From the NCBI GenBank assembly GCA_024233835.1, contig JACKPC010000003.1, positions 156,501-220,500 on the forward strand: a stretch of 64,000 nucleotides of DNA, written 5' to 3'. A program made the translations under genes and the position numbers. Each line of letters starts with the position of its first letter. The first letter of the stretch is position 1. The notes beneath the pieces were generated by a model. The model had not been told where the DNA came from and made no database searches. It saw only the letters and a list, made by a program, of their open reading frames with translations. The stretch comes from Leptospiraceae bacterium. Its GTDB lineage: Bacteria > Spirochaetota > Leptospiria > Leptospirales > Leptospiraceae. Positions 1 through 8,869 of the stretch are shown in pieces.

Positions 1-388
1 CCGTGATTCGAGAAAGCGCTCCGAAAAGTTCTTCCTGGGTTCGATTCAATTCTCTAATCATGGTGGCGGGATTATGCAGGGTAAGCATTTTACCACTCGG
101 GGTGAGAATATCTCTTTCCGGGATATGGTTTAGATAAGGATTGGGTCTCACTTTTTCGGTGACAGGCACATAAACCCCTCCGTGTTCGGTTGCCCATTTC
201 CGAAAAGCTATATCTTTCTGTAAATTTGCTTTTGCTTCGGTGTCGGCTAAGGTAATAATATGCCTTTTAGTTTGAAATATATTCCATAAAGCAGAAAAAA
301 TTACAGCAACAGTCCAGAATAAAATTACAACAAGGGTTAATTTTAATCTGTGATTTTTCTTTTTAAGAAAATAGTTCCGAGCATCCAT
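1..388 (-). CDS. DUF3365 (Tll0287-like) membrane sensor, 5' part only
   Basis: The gene starts with ATG at 388 and runs off the left edge, so only the first ~129 residues are visible. A basic N-terminus is followed by one membrane segment (about residues 16-38). The periplasmic stretch then has the hallmarks of DUF3365: an HGGVYVPVTEK motif, PNPYL, IPERDI, a GKMLTL segment and NPATMIREL. In other bacteria this domain usually sits at the front of histidine kinases, diguanylate cyclases or other sensors and is thought to sense redox state or bind heme. The output domain lies outside the window, so the type of signalling protein cannot be stated. It is the last of four minus-strand genes. Confidence 0.8.
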   Translation of the reverse strand, partial: MDARNYFLKKKNHRLKLTLVVILFWTVAVIFSALWNIFQTKRHIITLADTEAKANLQKDIAFRKWATEHGGVYVPVTEKVRPNPYLNHIPERDILTPSGKMLTLHNPATMIRELNRTQEELFGALSRIT

Positions 389-492
389 AAAGAGACCCCA
401 ATAAAGAATCTGTGATTTAACATAGTTTATCAAGAGTAAAAAAATTATATACCCTTAATTGGAGTCTTATTGAGTTTTATTAATAAAAAAAC

Positions 493-1107
493 TTATTGTA
501 TTCGCTGAAACAGAGCGTAAATATAGGGACGTTCCCCTCCGGATGGATTTATATAGGTAAAATTATCCTGTTTGATTAATTTAAAATTATCACCTAATCG
601 CATTTGTAGTTCTTCTAATGAGTATCGATGCAGATCCAGACCGGCACATTTCGGAGCACCATCTTTAGAAAACTCAGCCAGAAGAATGTATCCATTAACT
701 TTTAAATTTCGTACTACATTTGAAAAATAACCTTTGATGGCATCTTCTGCATTTAAAAAATGAAGAACAGCCCTGTCTATCCATACATCAATAGATTGTT
801 TTTCGATTAGTAGTTCCCCGGAAATATCCCCCTGAAGGTATTCTATTAGTGATTTCGTATTTCTTAAACGTTGCTTTGTTATCAATAGAGCTTCAGAACT
901 GAGGTCATTGAGAATAAGCTTTTTGACCTTTCCCTGTAGTAAATCGGCAAGCTCCGTAGTGCCAGCACCCGGAATAAAAACCGTTTTTTCCTTTAAGGGT
1001 TCTGTTAATTCCAAAAATTGGAAGGTTTGTGTATAATCGCCTTCGTACCAGCCGAGTTTTTCATGAATTGTGTTTTTGAATATTTTGTTCCAGTGTTCCT
1101 CTATCAT
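493..1107 (-). CDS. class I SAM-dependent methyltransferase (small)
   Basis: A 204-residue protein with a Rossmann-type methyltransferase core: motif I FIPGAGTTELADLL (about 44-57), an acidic strand end LILNDLS, a DVWIDRAVLHFL segment where motif IV/post-IV is expected, and GYILLAEF near motif V. The N-terminal HWNKIF...WYEGDY resembles small thiopurine-methyltransferase-like or METTL-like enzymes. The substrate is unknown. The reading frame stays open upstream to 1383, but that part would cover the amt terminator and the amt 3' end in another frame, so the ATG at 1107 is preferred. A weak GAAGAG lies upstream of it. A terminator separates it from the ammonium transporter, so it is probably transcribed separately. 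Confidence 0.75.
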   Translation of the reverse strand: MIEEHWNKIFKNTIHEKLGWYEGDYTQTFQFLELTEPLKEKTVFIPGAGTTELADLLQGKVKKLILNDLSSEALLITKQRLRNTKSLIEYLQGDISGELLIEKQSIDVWIDRAVLHFLNAEDAIKGYFSNVVRNLKVNGYILLAEFSKDGAPKCAGLDLHRYSLEELQMRLGDNFKLIKQDNFTYINPSGGERPYIYALFQRIQ

Positions 1108-1171
1108 CAAACCATTTATCTCTTCTATCAATCGTGAATTAAAGCTTTGCTGGAGACTCCCGGAAGTCAAT

Positions 1172-1202
1172 AGAAAAAAGCTGGAAGATATTTCTTCCAG
1201 CT
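1172..1202 (-). terminator. Rho-independent terminator after the ammonium transporter
   Basis: Read on the minus strand, AGCTGGAAGA pairs with TCTTCCAGCT around a short AAAT-type loop and is followed directly by TTTTTTC. It lies about 45 bases past the amt stop codon and upstream of the methyltransferase start. This is a textbook intrinsic terminator. Confidence 0.88.
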
Positions 1203-1247
1203 TTCTCTCATTTGATTCTCTCTTATTATCTTGTGGTTTTTTCTTAC

Positions 1248-2672
1248 TTATTTTGACACCGGGTAGGCTTCGTTTCCATGTTCTAAAACATCGAGACCTG
1301 CAATTTCTTCTTCTTCGCTGACTCTTAAACCCATAGTTTTTTTCAGGATAAAGAAGACAACAAGGCTCATAAGGAAAGACCATCCAAAAGCTACTATGAT
1401 ACCTACCAACTGAGTTCCAAGAAGTTTAAAACCTCCACCATTAAACAGTCCATCCGGTCCTCCACCAAAGTTTTTGTTGGCAAAAAGGCCCACTGCTAAG
1501 GTTCCCCAGGCACCACAGATACCGTGAACAGATATAGCACCAACCGGGTCGTCAATCTTCAGTTTATCGAAGAAGATAACACTGAATACTACAAGCATAC
1601 CCGCAATAAAACCTATCATTAAAGCTCCGGTAATACTTACGTTATAACAACCGGCAGTAATCGCAACGAGACCGGCAAGAGCACCGTTTAAGCTCATACT
1701 AATATCCGGTTTTTTGAACATAAACCAGGATACAATCATCGCTCCGGCAAGACCGGCGGCGGCTGCTGCGTTGGTTGTGACAGCTACGATGGCAAAACTT
1801 CCTCCAGCCACAGAAGTTGTACTTCCGGGGTTAAAACCAAACCAGCCCAGCCAGAGGATGAATACACCCAGTGTAGCAAGAGTCATGTTATGACCCAGGA
1901 TAGGTTGAACCACTCCACCCGGTTGGTATTTACCAATCCTCGGTCCGAGAACGATTGCCCCGGCAAGTCCCGCCCAGGCTCCTATAGAGTGAACGACAGT
2001 AGAACCGGCAAAGTCAATAAAACCCATGTTTTCCAGAAAACCCTTACTCAGACCGAATAGACCGGCCCAGGCAAAACTTCCAAATACAGGATAAACAAGG
2101 GCAGTAATAATCAGGGAGAAAACTATATAAGCCGGGAACTTCATCCTTTCCGCTACCGCACCGGAAACAATAGTTGCTGCGGTTCCGGCGAATACTAACT
2201 GGAAGATGAAGAAGGTATATTTTCCTGCAAGAGGTTTCCCCGAAGCATCATTGATAAGACTATCTGCTATAGAAAAACTACCCAGCCCGAGACCTTTAAT
2301 AATCTGAGGACCGAACATAATGGAAAATCCTATCAACCAGAAAAATATCGACCCTATGGTAAAGTCCGTCAAGTTTTTCATGAGGATATTCACAGTATTT
2401 TTCTCTCTCGTGAATCCAGCTTCAACAAGGGAAAAACCGGCCTGCATGAAAAACACAAGAAACGCTGCAACACAGGTCCATAGCCAATCCGTTTCTTCTC
2501 TCAGGCTTTTTGCACTTTCGAGACTCTTTACATCTTCCTGTAACTTTTTAAGCGCCCCATTTGTGTCTACAATCTCCGTCTTGTTTTCTGTCGGAGTTTT
2601 GGTAGTATCCTGGGCATACGCAAGGCCAGACACACTAAACAGTAGTGCCACTATGAATATCTTTTTCAACAT
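1248..2672 (-). CDS. amt: ammonium transporter (Amt/MEP/Rh family)
   Basis: A 474-residue inner-membrane channel for ammonium/ammonia. Residues 1-20 form a cleavable signal peptide ending AYA. A hydrophilic 40-residue segment follows, then eleven hydrophobic helices. Family signatures are visible: QAGFSLVEAGF (about 77-87), the pore histidine in VVHSIGAWAG (H228) and the second twin histidine in SVHGICGAWG (H383). The extended N-terminus with signal peptide matches the Amt form found in many Gram-negatives. The start at 2672 is supported by an AGGAGAG site about five bases upstream. No glnK/PII gene is adjacent, which is unusual because the pair is often linked. It follows the phosphatase gene by 71 bases and is closed by its own terminator. 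Confidence 0.95.
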   Translation of the reverse strand: MLKKIFIVALLFSVSGLAYAQDTTKTPTENKTEIVDTNGALKKLQEDVKSLESAKSLREETDWLWTCVAAFLVFFMQAGFSLVEAGFTREKNTVNILMKNLTDFTIGSIFFWLIGFSIMFGPQIIKGLGLGSFSIADSLINDASGKPLAGKYTFFIFQLVFAGTAATIVSGAVAERMKFPAYIVFSLIITALVYPVFGSFAWAGLFGLSKGFLENMGFIDFAGSTVVHSIGAWAGLAGAIVLGPRIGKYQPGGVVQPILGHNMTLATLGVFILWLGWFGFNPGSTTSVAGGSFAIVAVTTNAAAAAGLAGAMIVSWFMFKKPDISMSLNGALAGLVAITAGCYNVSITGALMIGFIAGMLVVFSVIFFDKLKIDDPVGAISVHGICGAWGTLAVGLFANKNFGGGPDGLFNGGGFKLLGTQLVGIIVAFGWSFLMSLVVFFILKKTMGLRVSEEEEIAGLDVLEHGNEAYPVSK

Positions 2673-2743
2673 ATTTTCTCTCCTAATTATGAATTACAAA
2701 TTCCTTTTAATATTCTATATATTAAATATTCTAATATACTATT

Positions 2744-4567
2744 TTAACTCTGAAGCACTGCTTCCTTTTCTTTTAAAACCTGTAAGCGCTCTAAAACTGT
2801 TTTTAAAGGATCATTACCGGGACTACTTTTTATCCCCTGTTGCAAAGTTTTTATTGCCTTGGGAATTGAGTTTTCTATCAAATAACATCTGGCTAAAAGC
2901 AAACTGGCCTTTGCGAAAGAAGGATCACAGGACAAAGATTTCTTCAAGGCTCTTTTAGTTTCCGAGATTCTTTCCGAACGAAAAAGAGTTTTTCCGTACA
3001 GATAATGGATCAGGGCAGTATCCTCTCCGCTGGTTTTTATATACTCTTCTATGTATTTGCTGCTCTCCATGAATCTTCCGGCATTATAGCACATTTTTCC
3101 TAAGAAAAGCAAATTGTCTTTTAATGAACAATCCAGTTTATAGGCCTGAACGGCAAGATGGTAAGAATCTGCTTCATTTCTTGCACGATGTGCTTCTTTG
3201 GCCATGCGAATCAGAGGCATTGCATCTTCAATCCTCGGACTGGCTTGCAAAGAAAGAATAGTCAGATCGTCTCCTTTTTTTGCATTTTCTTTAAAATCAG
3301 ACCAATCAGCTAAGAGGCTTTTTATCATAAATTCATTTATGGAATCACGATTTTCTTCAGCGATTTTCTTTGCAGAACTTAAAATCTGAAGAAAACGATC
3401 CTGACCATATTCTTCTTTTTGAGAGTTTTTCTGCTCTACGAAACCATCGGTAAAGAGTAAAATGATATCACCTGGATAGAGAGTTCCATATTTTTCTTCA
3501 TAATCATCTCTCTTTGCATCCAAAATACCCAGAGGCATTCCTTTGGAATCGAGGAATTCATGTTTATTATCTTTACGAATGCAAACAGCCGGTTGGTGTC
3601 CACCATTGATATAAGAAAAAGTATAATCACTATAAATTCTCAATAAAAACGCAGTAAAGTAAGTTGATTCCGGTAACTGGGGTTTCAGAGATTCTCCCAT
3701 CTCTTCCATAATTTCTGACAAACCCAGCCCCTGTTCTACGCAACGATGAAATTTATAATGAATCGCCATTGTTACCAGGGCAGCCGGAATGCCATGTCCG
3801 GAAACGTCTACCATGATAGCTGTTAAAGTATTTCCCTTTCGCACTACAGCAAAGTAGTCTCCACTTACTTCTACCATAGGCTCATAGTAAGTATGAAAGT
3901 GGATTCCATTCCAGGGAAGAATTTCATGCTGAATAATTTGGCTTTGAACATTACGACCCATACGCAAATCCCATTCCAATTGACTTAAGATGGCTGCTTC
4001 ACGGGCTCTTGCAGTCATAAGGCCCTCAATTAGCCTGACACCTGTTAAAGCCAGGGCTAATTGAGAACCTAATGCTTCCAATATTTCCAGATCATCCTCT
4101 CTATAAAAAAAGGCAGTATCACTTTCAACTGATATAACACCGAGTTTTTCTTCTTTATGAATAATCGGGACACAAATTACACACATAGTAGATTCCATAT
4201 CATCCAGGTATTCAGGGAATCTTCTTAAATCGGAAATTAATACAGCTTTTCCTTCGGTAAATGTTTTACCGGAATAACCATCACCCGGTAAAAGATTACG
4301 TCTCGGTGGTATGGTTTCTTTAATAAATCGAACCGGGACAAGTAATTCTCCATCAAATATTCTTAGAGTTGTATTATCACACTCAAAGATATCTTTGCAA
4401 ATATTGATAACTATAGAGAATAGATCTTCTTCCCTTCCTGCCTGAGCAAATTCTTTGCTGATTTCAAGGAGAACATCGATCTTGTTTCTGTCACTAAGTC
4501 CACCAATGACTTTCTTTGCACCGCGGAAATTAACGACTTTTCTTGTACCAAACTTTTGCTCTATCAT
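2744..4567 (-). CDS. GAF - SpoIIE-type PP2C phosphatase - TPR protein
   Basis: A 607-residue cytoplasmic signalling protein. Residues ~28-185 form a GAF domain (LLPGDGYSGKTF, VICVPIIHKEEKLGVISVES). A short coiled linker (185-215) follows, then a PPM/SpoIIE phosphatase (about 215-445) with metal-binding aspartates in VSGDYF (D237) and VDVSGHG (D254), plus GGHQP, LLFTDGF and KGDDLT. The C-terminal ~150 residues are TPR-like helices (AKASLLLARCYL repeats). Such phosphatases typically dephosphorylate STAS anti-anti-sigma proteins. A STAS protein occurs at 13272, but nothing shows that the two interact. No transmembrane segment is seen. Confidence 0.9.
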   Translation of the reverse strand: MIEQKFGTRKVVNFRGAKKVIGGLSDRNKIDVLLEISKEFAQAGREEDLFSIVINICKDIFECDNTTLRIFDGELLVPVRFIKETIPPRRNLLPGDGYSGKTFTEGKAVLISDLRRFPEYLDDMESTMCVICVPIIHKEEKLGVISVESDTAFFYREDDLEILEALGSQLALALTGVRLIEGLMTARAREAAILSQLEWDLRMGRNVQSQIIQHEILPWNGIHFHTYYEPMVEVSGDYFAVVRKGNTLTAIMVDVSGHGIPAALVTMAIHYKFHRCVEQGLGLSEIMEEMGESLKPQLPESTYFTAFLLRIYSDYTFSYINGGHQPAVCIRKDNKHEFLDSKGMPLGILDAKRDDYEEKYGTLYPGDIILLFTDGFVEQKNSQKEEYGQDRFLQILSSAKKIAEENRDSINEFMIKSLLADWSDFKENAKKGDDLTILSLQASPRIEDAMPLIRMAKEAHRARNEADSYHLAVQAYKLDCSLKDNLLFLGKMCYNAGRFMESSKYIEEYIKTSGEDTALIHYLYGKTLFRSERISETKRALKKSLSCDPSFAKASLLLARCYLIENSIPKAIKTLQQGIKSSPGNDPLKTVLERLQVLKEKEAVLQS

Positions 4568-4962
4568 CTTTTTTAAACCCTTACGATTTTCCTTGGCCCC
4601 TTAACGAATCATAACCTTATCTATTTATCCTGTTGGAAGAGTTCGTTTTCTTTTTTCTTTTTATCTTACTTCAACTACTGCAATACTTGTACCAGTTGGT
4701 TAAAAAAAAGATTAAGGTAGGACTCGGGCATGAATTCCCTATAAATACCCTGTACATTAAGAAAAGAGTGCTTAAAAATAAAACAGAGGAGTGGTTTTGC
4801 TTAAATATTGAGCATAATGAACCTATCTGCTGCGTTCTTCGTTCCATTTTTTTCAGAACTTCCTGAAACAGCAATTCTTTACACTGTATATCTACGTTGT
4901 AGGGCCTCTTCCATACCAATACTGTCCTGATACATAAGTGATAAGAAAGGAAATTATTTTCA
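4568..4962. other. intergenic stretch without a convincing gene
   Basis: About 395 bases between the divergent phosphatase and DUF697 genes. The only longer open frame (a TTG-start frame from 4633 with a low-complexity hydrophobic start) has no ribosome site and no recognisable domain. Promoters for both neighbours should lie here. The one I can place is at 4963-4991. No tRNA-like fold was seen. Confidence 0.4.
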
Positions 4963-4991
4963 TTGAAGATAAAATACCGCTTGTGTAGAAT
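4963..4991 (+). promoter_or_regulatory. sigma70-type promoter for the DUF697 gene
   Basis: TTGAAG (4963-4968) and TAGAAT (4986-4991) are separated by exactly 17 bases. They sit 25 bases before the start codon, with AGGAGG between the -10 element and the ATG. Confidence 0.6.
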
Positions 4992-5015
4992 AGTTACAGG
5001 AGGCAAGATTATTCT

Positions 5016-5627
5016 ATGGAAAACGAAGAAACACCGATAGAAGAAGCAACCGAAGAATCCAAAACAGACGGGCAAAAACCCGTAGATAACATCATCGTAC
5101 GACATGTTCTGTATGCTATGACAGCCGGAGCCATTCCCGTTCCATTTGTGGACATTGCAGCCGTAACAGCCATACAACTTGATATGATAAAACAACTCTC
5201 AGATGCCTACGGTCAGGAATTTGATAAAGACCTCGGGAAATCCTTTGCATCGTCCCTTGCAGGAGCCACTCTCGGCCGTTTAGGAGCCAGTGCGATTAAG
5301 GCTCTGCCCGGTGTAGGAACCTGGATCGGCATTACTTCCCAGATGGCTATGGCCGGTGCATCTACCTATGCACTCGGACATATTTTCAATTCGCATTTCG
5401 CAAATAAAGGAACAATCTTTAACTTTGATGCGGACAGTGTGAAAAAGAAATACGAAGAATATCTCGAAAAAAGTAAGGGCTTAATTGAGAATCTTAAAAA
5501 TGAATATAAAAAAGAAGATCAACTGGCTACTATTGAGAAGCTCCATAAATTGAAAGAAAGCGGAGCTATCAGTGAAGAAGAATTCGAGCAGGCCAAGAAA
5601 AGTATCCTCGATAAAATCAAATCCTGA
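5016..5627 (+). CDS. DUF697 membrane-associated protein with C-terminal SHOCT domain
   Basis: A 203-residue protein. The acidic N-terminus (1-25) leads into a DUF697-type region (about 26-130) rich in Ala/Gly, with VRHVLYAMTAGAIPVPFVDIAAVTAIQ and the small-residue helices SSLAGATLGRLGASAIKALPG. Next is a charged coiled segment (about 140-172) and a SHOCT motif (IEKLHKLKESGAISEEEFEQ, about 173-192). SHOCT modules are thought to mediate oligomerisation. DUF697 proteins are often tied to GTPases or stress, but none is adjacent here, so the role is unknown. AGGAGG lies about 11 bases before the ATG. Confidence 0.82.
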   Translation: MENEETPIEEATEESKTDGQKPVDNIIVRHVLYAMTAGAIPVPFVDIAAVTAIQLDMIKQLSDAYGQEFDKDLGKSFASSLAGATLGRLGASAIKALPGVGTWIGITSQMAMAGASTYALGHIFNSHFANKGTIFNFDADSVKKKYEEYLEKSKGLIENLKNEYKKEDQLATIEKLHKLKESGAISEEEFEQAKKSILDKIKS

Positions 5628-5636
5628 GTTTTAACT

Positions 5637-5669
5637 CCTATGGGCAGCGGTTTTTTCGCTGTTCATAGG
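5637..5669 (+). terminator. stable hairpin after the DUF697 gene, possible terminator
   Basis: CCTATGGGCAGCG pairs with CGCTGTTCATAGG. As plus-strand RNA all 13 pairs form, two of them G-U, around a loop of GTTTTTT. No T-run follows the stem, so it may be an attenuator or processing hairpin rather than a classical terminator. The complementary RNA would have two mismatches, so the plus strand is the functional one. Confidence 0.45.
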
Positions 5670-5709
5670 AAAGCTTGACATAAATTCCCTTAAAGTAAAA
5701 AGCATATCT

Positions 5710-7176
5710 ATGCCACTTACTGCATTTTTACTCTTCTTAAATTTTCTAATTCCTTTTATTTTTTTCAGTCTGGCTTATTCGGAACATCTCAGCACCGGAG
5801 TCATTGTAACCTGGGATAATGCAGCCGATATGCTCCTAACTAACCTGATTCGGGAAAACCACATTCTTCTTACAGGACACTATTCCCGCTTCGTCATCCA
5901 TCACCCCGGGCCTTTTTTTTTCTACACGAACTATATCTTCGAAACCTTATTCTCTGTTTTTTTTGAATCGAGGTATAATACCTGGTTTTTGGCAGCCATT
6001 TGCCTGAACTCTTTTTTCATTTCCATAGGAGCCTACCTTACAGGCTTCTATTTCCCCAAAAGAGATAGACTCTTAACTGGAATTTTCTATTCCTTATCTT
6101 CCCTATATTTCTTTCGTTTTTTCCCGGCTGACACTCTGCTTTCTATGCCTGTAAAAGTAGTCTTACCCTTCCTTTCATTTATAAGTGCGATTCCTTTACT
6201 TCTCGGTCGAAACCTTCCTAAGATTCTTCCTTTCCTAATTTTTCTAAACCTCGTATTAGTTCATGCTTATATAGGAACAGCCATTCTTTCTTCTATCCTT
6301 ATGCTCATCTTTTTAGTTCCCTTTCTCAAACAAAAACCTTCTCTTTTTCAAAAGCCTATTCTACTGAGTTTTTTACTCATTTTTCTGTTTTCCGCACCTT
6401 TCCTAATAGATCTGTTCTTTAGCAAAACATCCAATTTTCAGGAAATTATAAAATTCTTAAAATACAGAAAGCCTCTCTTCCCCAAACCGAACTGGCAGGA
6501 AACATTTGAATTTACATTTTTATTCTGGAAAACCAATCTAAACCTCTGGACACTCCTCGGCATCATTCCCTTTCTTCTACTCCTTCTTTTACAAAAAAAA
6601 CAAAAACCAAAAAAATTATTACTTTTCCATCTACTTTCTACAGGCATATTTACAATTTTCTTTATCGTGTATCATCGTTTTAGTGTGAAGCCCCTACTCG
6701 AATTTACCGGTTACTATAACCGGATGCTTCCTGTAAATTTACTTATTTTAATAGTATTATACTCCTCAGGCACGTATTATAAAAAGTATATATTCCTGAA
6801 ACGCTTTCTTTTAATCCTCTTATCCTTCATTCTATCCGTATTCTTAGTTCAACATATCCGGCAAAAAAAGAATCCTCCCCTCAGCTATCCCTTCATAAAA
6901 CAAATCTCTGAAACAATCATCCGACAAAAACCGGAGTCTATTCGTATAGGCTATTTCGAGCACATGGACTGGCCTTATATTGCCGGGATCTTGCTATATC
7001 TCAGGGATAAGGGTCAAGCTGCCTGTACGGATAAAAAGCACATGGCTTTTTTATACACAGAAAACGCGATTTGTAAAGAAAATGAAAAACCTAATTTTTT
7101 ACTTTACAATAAAGCAAATTGTCCTGAGAATCCACTCCTGATAGTAAATAACTATTGTCTTATCCAGAATCAATAA
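5710..7176 (+). CDS. multi-pass membrane protein, GT-C glycosyltransferase-like architecture
   Basis: A 488-residue integral membrane protein with about ten hydrophobic helices. The first outer loop (about 30-75) holds TWDNAADMLL and the striking HHPGPFFFY. The C-terminal ~100 residues are soluble (from about 385). An acidic first loop followed by many helices and a soluble tail is the layout of GT-C/ArnT-like lipid-linked sugar transferases, but I do not see a family signature strong enough to name one. The ATG at 5710 has only a weak purine stretch upstream. The next gene follows after 16 bases, which suggests co-transcription. Confidence 0.65.
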   Translation: MPLTAFLLFLNFLIPFIFFSLAYSEHLSTGVIVTWDNAADMLLTNLIRENHILLTGHYSRFVIHHPGPFFFYTNYIFETLFSVFFESRYNTWFLAAICLNSFFISIGAYLTGFYFPKRDRLLTGIFYSLSSLYFFRFFPADTLLSMPVKVVLPFLSFISAIPLLLGRNLPKILPFLIFLNLVLVHAYIGTAILSSILMLIFLVPFLKQKPSLFQKPILLSFLLIFLFSAPFLIDLFFSKTSNFQEIIKFLKYRKPLFPKPNWQETFEFTFLFWKTNLNLWTLLGIIPFLLLLLLQKKQKPKKLLLFHLLSTGIFTIFFIVYHRFSVKPLLEFTGYYNRMLPVNLLILIVLYSSGTYYKKYIFLKRFLLILLSFILSVFLVQHIRQKKNPPLSYPFIKQISETIIRQKPESIRIGYFEHMDWPYIAGILLYLRDKGQAACTDKKHMAFLYTENAICKENEKPNFLLYNKANCPENPLLIVNNYCLIQNQ

Positions 7177-7192
7177 ATTGACGGAGATTCAA

Positions 7193-7846
7193 GTGAAGAA
7201 AACATTCCTTTTTCTTTTTATCCTATGCGGGATATTTACCATTTTAAACGGAGAAACCCTTCCAAAAATTGTCTCTACTTCTAAAACAGCGAAAGGTTTT
7301 GTTCCCAAAGGATACAAAATAGCCAAATCTAATATAGAAAATAAGGATTTACTTATTCAAGAAGATCTTAATAAAGATGGACAAAAAGATCTTCTTCTCG
7401 TAATCTGCAAACCATCAAAAGAGGAAATGGAAGACTGTAAAATAAGAACACTTATCCTCGCTTTTAAAGAAAAGAATTCTTATAAACTTTCTCTCATCCA
7501 AAACGGTGCTATACTCGATAAAGATATGGGGGGAGCTTTCGGAGACCCTTTTGAGAGTATCAAAGTAGAAAGAGGCTCTATCGTCATCCGTCACTACGGG
7601 GGAAGTCGGGAACGCTGGGCTTATACACATCGCTTCCGCTACCAGGATTCCGGCTGGTATCTTATCGGAGAAACAAAAGAAACGATGGATACTATGAGTA
7701 AACAATCAGACAAGATAGATAAGAATCTTTTAACCGGAAACGTAGTGAAAGAAGAAAGCGACATAAAAGGGAAGAAAACAAAAAAAGCCTATAAGGAAGC
7801 CAAAAAAAAGTTACGCAACCTGAAAGGCTTTAAAGCAGATGAATAA
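7193..7846 (+). CDS. exported protein of unknown function with a DxNxDG motif
   Basis: The GTG at 7193 is preferred over an in-frame TTG at 7178 because GGAG lies six bases before it and the peptide then begins with a clean signal sequence (MKKTFLFLFILCGIFTILNG). The mature protein of about 195 residues has EDLNKDGQKDLLLV (an FG-GAP/EF-hand-like calcium loop that often starts a small beta domain), IVIRHYGGSRERWAYTHRFRYQDSGWYLIG, and a lysine-rich tail. The YTHRFRYQDSGWYLIG element recurs in small secreted beta-sandwich proteins. No catalytic residues are recognisable. It probably shares a transcript with the preceding membrane protein. Confidence 0.65.
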   Translation: MKKTFLFLFILCGIFTILNGETLPKIVSTSKTAKGFVPKGYKIAKSNIENKDLLIQEDLNKDGQKDLLLVICKPSKEEMEDCKIRTLILAFKEKNSYKLSLIQNGAILDKDMGGAFGDPFESIKVERGSIVIRHYGGSRERWAYTHRFRYQDSGWYLIGETKETMDTMSKQSDKIDKNLLTGNVVKEESDIKGKKTKKAYKEAKKKLRNLKGFKADE

Positions 7847-7859
7847 AACCTGATAGTTC

Positions 7860-7905
7860 TGCTTCGGTAAAGCCGGAAAAGAAAAAACAATGCTGTACCG
7901 AAGCA
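7860..7905. terminator. inverted repeat between convergent genes, possible bidirectional terminator
   Basis: TGCTTCGGTA (7860-7869) is perfectly complementary to TACCGAAGCA (7896-7905) across a 26-base loop. It sits between the 3' ends of convergent genes. Neither strand has a good T-run after the stem, so the assignment is tentative. Confidence 0.35.
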
Positions 7906-7918
7906 AGAGAAATTTCAT

Positions 7919-8818
7919 TTATTCAGAATAGCTAAAATCAAATTTAACTTCTTCTGGTTTTACTTCGATAAAAGAAAAATACTGATAGAAATCCATAGTT
8001 CCAAAAGCAGATAGGTTATGAATATATTTTGAACCAACAGACAAAATACGATGATCCTTATCCTCCAACCAAATAATCAACTGCAAACGTTGTAAGAGAA
8101 AATTCTCCTTATTTTGAACTGTTGCATATACCTTATAGTTCTTACTATATTTCTGTTTTTCAATTCGAAGATTAGAAAATTCTAATTTGGGCTGAAAGGG
8201 ATTATTCAAGTAAGGTTCCGGATATACCAGAAATTTAAAGTCTAAATCTTCCTGTGTATTATATACAGAAAAAGCAAGGGGAGTCTTTTCTCCCGGCAAA
8301 AGAAATTTTTTAGTACTGTAGGCTTTTCTTTCCTGTACAATTCCTCCTTCTTGATTCAGAACTAAAATCTGTACTGTCGGTTTTTTAATAGGTTTTTCCC
8401 CCGTATTTTCATAAAAACCGGTAAGCTCATGGCGTTTATAACGTCCCTTATATACCACATATACATTGGTAAACTTAGCTCCGAGGTTCATACTCTCTGT
8501 CTGAGAGCTACTCTCTGCAACTTTTTTTACAACTTCAGTCGAAGTCGAAGGAGGTTTTGGTTCAATACTTCTTTCCGGGTCCGGCCCCATACGTATAAAA
8601 AGTAACAGGGAAATAAATATGGATAACAAAACCGAACCCAGTATAAAATATTTTAGTCCGGGTATCATAGAAAGATTTGCAGACTGATTTTTATTTACCT
8701 GTTTATTCGTCCGTTCCAGGAAAAATTGAGTCCCACAGTGCTCGCACATATAAAAGTTTTCTCGAACCTGTTTAATCTTTGTGCTGGAGCAGTTTTCACA
8801 AAAAAGTTTATGCTTCAT
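7919..8818 (-). CDS. zinc-ribbon membrane protein of unknown function
   Basis: A 299-residue protein. The N-terminal zinc ribbon uses C7-x2-C10 and C25-x2-C28, with the usual CEHCGTQF ending. A single membrane helix (about 52-74) follows a short hydrophilic linker. The remaining ~200 residues would be outside the cytoplasm and look like beta-sandwich material with a repeated theme (GFYENTGEKPIKKPTVQILVLN, then a VYATVQNKENFLLQRLQLIIW-like segment), similar to FxLYD-type domains. The topology suggests a cytoplasmic zinc finger coupled to an exported domain. It follows the ParA-like gene by 51 bases on the same strand. Confidence 0.7.
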   Translation of the reverse strand: MKHKLFCENCSSTKIKQVRENFYMCEHCGTQFFLERTNKQVNKNQSANLSMIPGLKYFILGSVLLSIFISLLLFIRMGPDPERSIEPKPPSTSTEVVKKVAESSSQTESMNLGAKFTNVYVVYKGRYKRHELTGFYENTGEKPIKKPTVQILVLNQEGGIVQERKAYSTKKFLLPGEKTPLAFSVYNTQEDLDFKFLVYPEPYLNNPFQPKLEFSNLRIEKQKYSKNYKVYATVQNKENFLLQRLQLIIWLEDKDHRILSVGSKYIHNLSAFGTMDFYQYFSFIEVKPEEVKFDFSYSE

Positions 8819-8869
8819 AATATCATCCCTGTTATTTAACAGAAATAGTAAGTCTTAATATAGAATATC

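Noticed and set aside
1108..1383. Upstream extension of the methyltransferase frame to 1383
   Set aside because: It would translate the amt terminator and the amt 3' end in another frame. The extension is Arg/Ser-rich without domain features.
4633..4866. Plus-strand frame of 77 codons with hydrophobic start
   Set aside because: It starts with TTG, has no ribosome site and no recognisable domain, and its composition looks like AT-rich non-coding DNA.
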